Assembly: GCA_001557505.1 (NCBI GenBank) | Contig: LSAX01000009.1 | Location: 992,001-1,056,000, forward strand | Direction of reading: 5' to 3' | Source: Reticulascus tulasneorum | Lineage: Eukaryota > Ascomycota > Sordariomycetes > Glomerellales > Reticulascaceae | DNA: 64,000 nucleotides | Part shown: piece by piece, positions 1 to 8,500 of the stretch | Numbering within the stretch: position 1 is the stretch's first letter | Layout of the letters: each line of letters begins with the position of its first letter | Notes under the pieces: generated by a model | Told to the model about the DNA's origin: nothing | Databases searched by the model: none | Seen by the model: the letters and a program-made list of their open reading frames with translations, nothing else | Program-made: the position numbers and the translations under genes

Positions 1-1236
1 GCTGTTCTCGAATCCCCTTCCCGGATTCCGCTCTCTTGCATCGGCGAACGTATGTCATGGGCGTGCAAGCGCCACACAACACGCATTGAGGACGAGGCTT
101 ATTCGCTTCTGGGTATTATGGGCATCAACATGTCCCTCCTTTACGGCGAAGGGAAAAGAGCATTCCACAGGCTTCAGGAGGAGATCATGAAGGTCAACAC
201 TGACCAGTCTCTCTTCGCGTGGGATTCCCCAGAAATGCCGCAGACGAATTTGAACAGCCCGCGCTCTCTCGACCCAAGTTGGAACTCACTCCTCGCACCA
301 TCACCTGCAGCGTTCGCAAACTGTCGACACGTCGAAAATAGCCACAAGTTCGCCTTCGATGCCACCACGAGAATATCCTCCATGACAAACTTCGGTGTCT
401 CCATCCAGCTGTCGCTCCTGAGTACAGGCAGCCGATATTGGTCAAGGGCGCCTGGAAACGAACCAAACACGGCTGGCGAGATTGTATATGCGGCTCTCGA
501 TTGCCTTAAGAACTCAGGCCGCCCAGACGTTAGAGCCATTTGTATTCCTCTGGCCCTGATAAGAGATTCACAGAACGCGTACACCAGATGCGGTGGCATC
601 CTCCCAACATTACAGATTGAGGTTAGACATAGTACCCAAGAGCCAGTGCAAGTACATATCGCCAGGTTCAGAGAAGAAAATCGTTTGGTGCAAGATATAT
701 CTCAGGCAATGAGCTCCTATTTGTCGTCCGGCTTGCAGCACATTTTCGTCTTGTTTACTGCCAATGATGCCCTGGAAACGTGGAAGGTGCGACTACTCAG
801 TTCTACCGTAGACGAACCTGCACAAGTACCACACCCGATGGCTCTGCTTTTCGGCAGACAGTTGTTGCAGCGCCCTTTCACCCACGAGGGCGAAGAGCAT
901 ATTTCGTACTCGATAGTCATGGCGACGAGTAGTGGCAGGGGGGTCGTTCTTGTTGTTACCATGCGCAAGGATCTCGCGTGTATCGGGTGCCGTTTCTACG
1001 ATCGGACCCGGCCTTTCGAGGCATTGGATCGGAATCTCGAGGAAATAGAACGTGGCGAGCGCGGCTTCAGTGCAAACCTGAACCACTATGGCGAAAGCAG
1101 CCTAAACGTTGAGGTTGGCTTAGCAACGAAGGCTTTAGCTCTTGGAGGTGCCCACGTAGTGTATGTGCCTCTGCATTTCAAGCTACAACCAAGCTGGCTT
1201 GAGAACCAGGCTGGCTTGAGAACCAAACTGGCTTGA
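1..1236 (+). CDS. HET-type incompatibility protein, C-terminal part (5' end outside window)
   Basis: The reading frame is open from the first base, so the gene starts upstream of the window. The visible part begins with the segment that follows a HET domain in fungal incompatibility proteins: RMSWA, then TTRIEDEAYSLLGIMGINM and LLYGEGKRAFHRLQEEIMK. The same segment occurs in the complete HET gene at 56920-59136 (RMSWAASRATTRDEDMAYCL, then LLYGEG), so the two are the same architecture. The remaining ~330 residues have no motif I recognise. The last ~14 codons lie inside a 17-bp tandem repeat and the stop codon is part of a repeat unit (see repeat at 1189-1312). HET-family proteins trigger cell death on heteroallelic recognition in fungi. 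The role here is inferred from family only. Confidence 0.8.
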   Translation, partial: AVLESPSRIPLSCIGERMSWACKRHTTRIEDEAYSLLGIMGINMSLLYGEGKRAFHRLQEEIMKVNTDQSLFAWDSPEMPQTNLNSPRSLDPSWNSLLAPSPAAFANCRHVENSHKFAFDATTRISSMTNFGVSIQLSLLSTGSRYWSRAPGNEPNTAGEIVYAALDCLKNSGRPDVRAICIPLALIRDSQNAYTRCGGILPTLQIEVRHSTQEPVQVHIARFREENRLVQDISQAMSSYLSSGLQHIFVLFTANDALETWKVRLLSSTVDEPAQVPHPMALLFGRQLLQRPFTHEGEEHISYSIVMATSSGRGVVLVVTMRKDLACIGCRFYDRTRPFEALDRNLEEIERGERGFSANLNHYGESSLNVEVGLATKALALGGAHVVYVPLHFKLQPSWLENQAGLRTKLA

Positions 1237-1312
1237 GAACCAAGCTGGCTTGAGAACTAAAGCTGGCTCCCTTCAGACCGAGCTGGCTTGAGAAACCAAG
1301 CTGGCTTGAGAA
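1189..1312. repeat. 17-bp tandem repeat spanning the end of the HET-type gene
   Basis: Units of the form ccaagctggcttgagaa begin at 1189, 1206, 1223 and 1240 and again near 1278 and 1296, with a diverged copy between 1257 and 1277. Because 17 is not a multiple of three, the reading frame shifts by one in each unit. The first two units are read as sense and the third exposes the TGA in ggcttgag, which ends the protein at 1236. A related, more degenerate array lies at 61618-61750. Confidence 0.9.
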
Positions 1313-1320
1313 CTAAAGCA

Positions 1321-2406
1321 TGGATGATATGTAGTCAGAGCAAAAGTATGATAACCATACCACGGAGGATGAGGCAAGGACGTCGGCTGCTCACCAGCTC
1401 TGTTATCTACGAATCGTCGCTGCGAATGCTCGCCTATGTAAGGTAGGTAGTTGTAGATGGTCGTTGGTATCCTAGTCCAGCATAGCTATTTTAAATGTTT
1501 GCGTGGTGCCTTCCTAATATCTATAGATTCACTGGTTGGAGGTATGTATATTGATAAGGTCAATTGGTAGAATATAATGCCTACCGTCGACTGATTCTGT
1601 TCCCGTACAGTCTGAAGAAAGTGACCTTGTCTCAATTGCAGCCCACAGAGGTAATAAGTTCGTACTCAAGACTTTGGTATCTGGATGTATTGTGGCCAGT
1701 GAGGCCACATCACAGCTGGCACCTGTGTTGAGGGAGTGAGTAACGTAGGTAGTTTTAGTGGCTGACCTTGGCCGAAGCAAGCCCTGGACTGTGAAGCCAC
1801 TGGGATGGATGACCGCAGTCTGCCAGGAGGTGGGTAGGCACCTTATAGAGCTGACGCATGGGCCATCCACCCTCTGCAAGAAATCCAGCGCGGTGAGGTG
1901 AGGTGGGGTGCGTTTCCATAATGCAAAGAACTTCCGCCATCTAATTAATCCAACCAATGAGTAAGCGCCGGAGCTAACCGAGAGAGCCCATTCCTGGGAT
2001 TTTGGTTATCATTTCGTCTCCGGGGTTCGTTGTTCCTGGATCCTCATCAGCCCTGTCGGCTTCGCTGGCCTTTCTACCTTTCTTCAGTTAGTCATCTGTT
2101 TTATTTGCTCTTCAGCCTTTGCTCGGACTGAAAGCACAGGGTGTTGTTTGGGCAGCACCGCGAGGTCTTGTCGAACCGCTAGTCCCGTAGTGGTTACTTG
2201 GCTGACAGGTCGCCCGCCCTCGAGGAAGCTCTTCACATCACAAATTGGTTGTTTGACCGGCTCTCCCTGGACGCGCGCATCTGCTTCATTCACTCCCTCC
2301 TTTTGTCGCGGCTCTCCAATCTTCGCCGGGCCATCTTTCGCAAACTTGCACAACTGCAAACCCTAATTGGGTTTGGGACATTAGCAACCAGGTCCACCCT
2401 TTCGTC
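1321..2406. other. Intergenic region upstream of the FMP27-like gene
   Basis: No coding region could be supported. It contains short stretches of the GTAGGTA/TACCTAC type (for example near 1441-1452), which are common in Sordariomycete spacers. The distal part probably holds the promoter and leader start of the gene at 2598. Confidence 0.5.
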
Positions 2407-2439
2407 ATGGCGCGCTCTGACCTGCGGAAACAAGTGTAA
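2407..2439 (+). promoter_or_regulatory. Possible upstream ORF (10 codons) in the leader of the FMP27-like gene
   Basis: An ATG at 2407 opens a 10-codon frame (MARSDLRKQV) that stops at 2439, 42 bases before the leader intron at 2481-2552. It matters only if transcription starts upstream of 2407, which the sequence does not show. Confidence 0.3.
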
Positions 2440-2480
2440 ACGGTAGGATTCGGTAGAGACCAGGGCTCCAATTCAACCAG

Positions 2481-2552
2481 GTAAATTTTTACATGATGCC
2501 GCCTCATTCCTCCCTTTCTTCCTGAGGTTGACTAAGCCGTGTCATTGTGCAG
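2481..2552 (+). other. Probable 5'-UTR intron of the FMP27-like gene
   Basis: GTAAAT donor at 2481, a branch-like TTGACTAAG, and acceptor TGTGCAG ending at 2552. Splicing leaves the first in-frame ATG at 2598 as the start. The open frame does extend a little upstream of 2598, but with no ATG. Confidence 0.6.
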
Positions 2553-2597
2553 ACACCCAGGCGATTCGCAGCTCGGACGAGCATTGTGCCACCCGGT

Positions 2598-5500
2598 ATG
2601 GCGCTTCTTAACCCGACCTTCATCTTCGGCATAATCGTCCTCCTCTACCTGTCGTCCTTCGTCCTCTTCGCCGTCATTCGAATCCTGACCGGCATTTCGA
2701 TACAACGAGTCGGATACTTCTCTCTGCGACGATTAGCATATACTCCAAGAGATGGATTCACCATCGAGATTCGAGGACTCGGGCTCAATGTCCACCGGCC
2801 AACGTTCGCGCAGCCAACATGGCTGAGCATTGTGCTCAGTGAACTTGTCGTGACAGTGGATATACGGGAGCTCGAGGGGACCAAACGACAAGGGGAGGAA
2901 GGATCGGAAGATGGAAGCGGCAGCCACACCGATGGATCCGATGGGCAAAGTAAGCCACTGCTCAAGGTTCCGCAACTCCGAAGAAATGGCAGCTCGAAGA
3001 CCCGGAGCGAGACGTGGAAGCATCTCACCAAGTTGAAGGACCGGATCAAGCGCGTACACAGGAAGGTCAACTGGCTGCGGATGGTCGACGTCGTGGCAAC
3101 CAACTCAACTCTTAATATCGTGGATGTTGGCAACGTGCAGTTCGGAAGCTTCACGCTGGCGGTTGATACACGGCGGAAAATGGTGGATCGGGCCAGATTC
3201 TTCTTCCAGTCGAGGACGGACCGAACCAAACAGAAACGACAAGCGGAATGGATAATGACCCTCAGGAGCGTTCTGTTCACTCCAGAGGGAAAAGAGTCGT
3301 TGGAAGTCCTTGACAATGCTACGCTGAACGTCCATGGCTTTTTGTACGATGCAATGGATGGTCTTCGGGACGCTGCTGTGGCGTTGAAGCTGGGCCGGGT
3401 TCATATCCCGTACGACGACGTTCTACTTTGCGCCGAACGGTACAAGCGCTGCAAGAACCAAAGCTCCCCGTCATTCGGCCCCGAAGAGTCAGCGGATGTA
3501 TTCATTGATAAGGATGGCGACGATTACGATAAACCCGGCAGTACTGATCATGAACTCATGCAAACGGTCTCTGACTCTAAGGAGTTTGCCAGCTCAATTC
3601 TCAGAGGAATCAAGGAGGTGCAATTCGCGGTCAGTTTCGTTGGCTTGACGAAGAAAATCGATTCTGTCCAAGCGAACGCTTCCCCGATTCTACTGAATGC
3701 CTCGATGAAAGAAGTTGGCGTTGATCTGCACCGCCTCGACCCCAAGTCTCCAGCGCATAGGATGTACTTCCCATCAAAGGACATTGCCCATGAGGCGCTC
3801 GCGGCAGCACTGTCGATCTCGGTTGGTGTAGATGATGGCCGCGGGAAACCAGAAAGATTGTTGTATATCCCAATGGCAACAACGACTGTCAAGACTACCT
3901 TGCCATCCAAGACCGTGGAAATGACCGAGGATGGAAGCGCGGAAGAGAGAAACGCCAATATTCTATTTGCGAACTCCGTTGTTACATCACCCTCCGTGGA
4001 TCTCGATCCACGGCACCTACCGCTACTGATTGCAATGCTTCATCCCAAGCCCAAGGCTACTCGAGCTCATCGTCAACCGCGGCATATGTTGATATCTCGA
4101 CTCCTACCCAAGGCAAACATCAAGTTCACTATGCACGAACCAGTCATTAGGATTGCCCTCCCCCCTGTAGACAAGTTTGCCGCGGCGGACGACTTTGACC
4201 TGATCATATCATCAATTTCTTCGATCTCACTTGATCTGGAGTCATTCCATTCTGCAGTTGAGGACCTGCATTACTCTCTTGCTTCGACCATGAGGTTGCA
4301 GTCTCATCAACTGTACTACCAGACCTCGTCCGGCGATCGGTTCGACCTGATACAGACCGAGTTCTTTGACCTCAAGGTTCAGCTCAGTGCAACGCCAGAC
4401 GTCCAGGTTGTTGCGTCCGGGAATCTGCAGACATTCGCAATCAAGATGGTTCGGCCGGAAATCACTGACGGTCTACGGCAAATTGTCCGGCAACTGAGGA
4501 TCAATGTTGAGCCCAAGAAGCGGGCTGTGTCAAAGACATCCATGCAGCAGAATTTCCTCCGCGCAATGCCTGCATGGCTACTGCAGTTCCACATACAAGC
4601 CTCCGAGTTTAGTGTCGAGGTAGCCGGCATCGATGAAGACATATCCGACGACACTCGTGGTGTGTCTCTGCACCTTGACACCGTGTCCGCTGAGTACAGG
4701 GCACAGAAATTAGAGGGGCCGCAACGGCGGCCGTCTAGGAGACGAGCGAACAGTCGCTCGGTAACACCGGACGCAGACCTGCTCAAGTCTCCTGCTTCAC
4801 CTCGAAAGAAGCAACAGCATCCTGGCGATGGAAGGAGAGTAGCAGTTCACGTCCGTGGCTTAGAGGCGTATATCGTGGAATCTGCCGACAAAGTCGAGGC
4901 TGAGCCTTTTGTAAACATGCCACGATTCGAGGTCGCTTTCTCGACCATGAGCGACCAACAAGGGCCAGTCTTTCACATCCACACTGCGATACGGACCATC
5001 TTGGTACAGTATTCGCTTTACCGACACTACTCTGTTGGGGTTGCCATAATGGTCCTCCGAAAAGCGTTCGTGAGGACAAACAGAGACGTAGCCGCATCCA
5101 ATGTGCCGCCGTCCACGCCACGCAGAAATTTCGAAGCAGATCTATTGGCGCCACCGATGTCTCCAGACTCTCCGTACACAGAAATGAACGATTACTCGAC
5201 GATCAGCCCAGAGCTGGTAGCCATTGACTTCAAGGCCTCCTTGGTCCAGATCAAGGCAGATATGCCGAACGATCCTCCCCTTATGCTCCAAGTCTACAGC
5301 GTCGAGGCCGGTCGGCATCGATGGTCTCCCCCTTTCCTTGTCTCCAAGCTCATTCGTCTATATGTTGCACCCCCAAGGATGCGAAGTGTCTGGGCAAGGA
5401 TGATCAGCATCAAGGGCGGTAGGATAGACTATCGCAAATCTCGGCGGAAGCTTACCACGTCTGGATTCGCAGAAGACACAATGTACGATATCAACGCTGA

Positions 5501-8500
5501 GGCGATTCGCATTGCCGTGCCACATGAGGTGGTTGTGAACAAGATCACCGATAACTGTATCAACGTCGTCAAGTCTGTGAAACAACTCCACCACAGGTTC
5601 AAGACAGGGACAAACGAATACATTTTGGACAAAGTCCCAGAAGGGCCGAAGAATGTACCCAAGGTGTCTATTAGGACGCGCACCTTACTATTTGAGTTGG
5701 AAGACGGTGCCTTCGAATGGAAGCTTGGCATGATTTATCGGGCAGGGAGGCTCGAACAGATGCAGCGGCTTGCGCGAGAAGAGGCATTTGACGTCAAGCA
5801 AAAGAAGGTCCGCGAAGAAGAGTCCCGGAAGGAGTCTAACAAACACCGTGCCCGTTCTCTCTTCCAAAGAGGCCGTGCGAATAACGCTGGCTCCTCTTGG
5901 GCCCGAAGCCACAGTGCCGATGGCCGCAGAAACGGCAGCGACGAGGATCGTAGAAGAGGAAGAACCCCCAGATACGATCCCGAAGGAGGGTCTATGGGAA
6001 TCACCGGTGATTGCAAGATCATCCATGCAGAGGCTCGACACAAGTTGGACACATACAACGCCCAGAGCTGGAAGAAGCGAATTGATCGGTTCTATTCAAT
6101 GGCTAGAACTGGAATGAAGGAAATACGCGGCCTTTTCTGGGGCCCTGATCATCTTCCAGATGACCTGGAAGACACGGAGAATATTCTCGAGGTGCCTCAA
6201 CGACCAGCATTGTTGTCGGCTGTGATAACAGACCTCCACTTTGCCATCGACAAGCCGACGTTTCCTATGAGAGAACTGCCTGATTTCATCAACTCGGTTG
6301 GGAAGGGGATGCCCAAAAACATGAAATACGGCCTGCTTGTTCCAATGCATGTCTCGGTCGATCTGGGCGAGGCGAGGATTTCCTTGCGCGACTACCCTCT
6401 ACCGTTGATACACATACCCAGCCTGAAGTCCGGTCAATCCACAAGGCTGCATGCCATGTCGTTGAAAACAAATTTCGTCATTGCAGAAGAATTTAGAGGG
6501 ATGGACTCGACTCGCCGAATCAAAGTCAACATCATTCCACCTAGGAGTTCCGAACCCGGCTCAAACAACGAGGGCAGTTTCGCCATTGATGTTCGACGTA
6601 CCATTGGACCCGTCAAGTCATACTCGGACATGCATATCGATATCAACACTGGACTGCCTACTCGTATCACTTGGGGCCCTTGCTATCAACCTGCAATTCA
6701 GGACATGATGATGGTGATCGAGTCGTTCACGAAGCCTCAGATCGACCCCTCCGACAGGGTGGGGTTTTGGGATAAGATCAGACTGAATTTTCACTCGAGG
6801 ATCCATATTGCATGGCGAGGCGATGGCGACATGCATCTCGCCTTGAAAGGAACTCGAGACCCTTATTGTGTGACAGGCAATGGCGCTGGATTCTTGATGT
6901 GTTGGCGAAACGATATCAGATGGAATGTAAATGCTGACGACGACCCCAAACGCCTCATGACAGTCGATTCAGGCGAATATGTGCTCGCCATACCAGACTA
7001 CAGCCATCAGGTCCGGGAAGCTGCTCGTCGCAGTGGGGAAGACGATAGCCTCATGAGTGAGGATAGCTACAAATCTGGCGCCGCATTCAAGAAGGTCGTG
7101 ATGAAGCTGTCTGGCAATGTCCAGTGGATGGCAGGGTTGGTCTTTGAACGCGCTATTCAGGATGGCAAGAGGAGCTTCGACTTCAGACCTCATTACGATA
7201 TCATCCTGAAGTCACCTTTACACGCCAAGTCGCAGAACGGTGTGCCATACGACGCCTTCCGGGGCTTCAGAAGTCAACATATCCATCTATCCATCGCTGT
7301 AAGGGCGCCGGTCGACCGAGAGTGGAGATCATCAAATCCCGAGCCATCCAGAAGCTACAACACTGTTCACTGCACGCCGAGATTCTTTACGCACTTCTTC
7401 GCCTGGTGGTCGTTGTTTGGCGGACCGATGTCGCTGCCCATCCGTCAAGGATCTCTTTGGCCAGGCCGGGAGAAAAATAGCAAGAAATTTGGGAAGCATC
7501 TGGCAACTATCAAGTACAACCTCCTTCTGGCGCCGCTTTTTCTAAGTCATATATACAAACACAAGGATGCCGAGGACTACGCCGAGAATGCGGTCTCCGC
7601 CACGGGCTTGAAGGTTCGTTTCGACAGCTTCATGCTTGATCTCCACCAAAGACGGGAAGAGTTCAATACGCGAGATCGTGGCCGCAAAACGCAAACCAGA
7701 ACAAGTGGCATCAAGCTCCATGCAGCACAGCTTGACTTGGCCGCCGCGGACATTCGTGCCGTATCTGCGAGTATCCGAGGAACGACAACAGAGGCCATCA
7801 AAACTGGCGCGCTGGCAAGTATAATTACCAACCAACGGGAGGATGGGAACGACCTATCTCGATTCACCATTCCTGATCATGACCTCAGCTGGATAGATAT
7901 GGACGACTTTGTCGAACTGGATTGGATTCTGCCTACGGAGCCAAACCCTGACACCAAAATTCTCCCGTTAGCATATGCACCACGTCTAACGTACTTCCGT
8001 CAAACTGATATCGGCGGAATCATTGCGGGAGACCCGGACAGAACAAGTCCTTTTGGTCAAGAGCCTACGCATTTCTGTATCATGAGCCACGATGACGACC
8101 CACGTAGGGTGCAAGCTCAGCTCATTCAGGATCGACTAGACCAACTCGAAGTGCAGATAGATAACCACGGCCGGAATCTCGGAGAAGCGGAACTTAGAAT
8201 GATTCGTGACGACGGCAAAGATCCAATCTTGGTGGCCGACTTCGATGCGCTCCGAAGACACAGCAGTGTGTTGTATGAGAAGAAAGCATACTTGGAAAAC
8301 ATGTTGCAACAAATGACGACCAGGACGCCTTCCGATAGCCAAGTGCTGAACTCGAATGGCAAAGCAGACCAAGCAGACACGTCGGTTGACATGGAGACAG
8401 AGTCAATGGCCATCCCTTCAGGCGCAGAGTTTGACAGCGATTTCAAGAATCGCTTTGTTATTCACAATCTGCACTTCAAGTGGAACAATTTGCTACGAAA

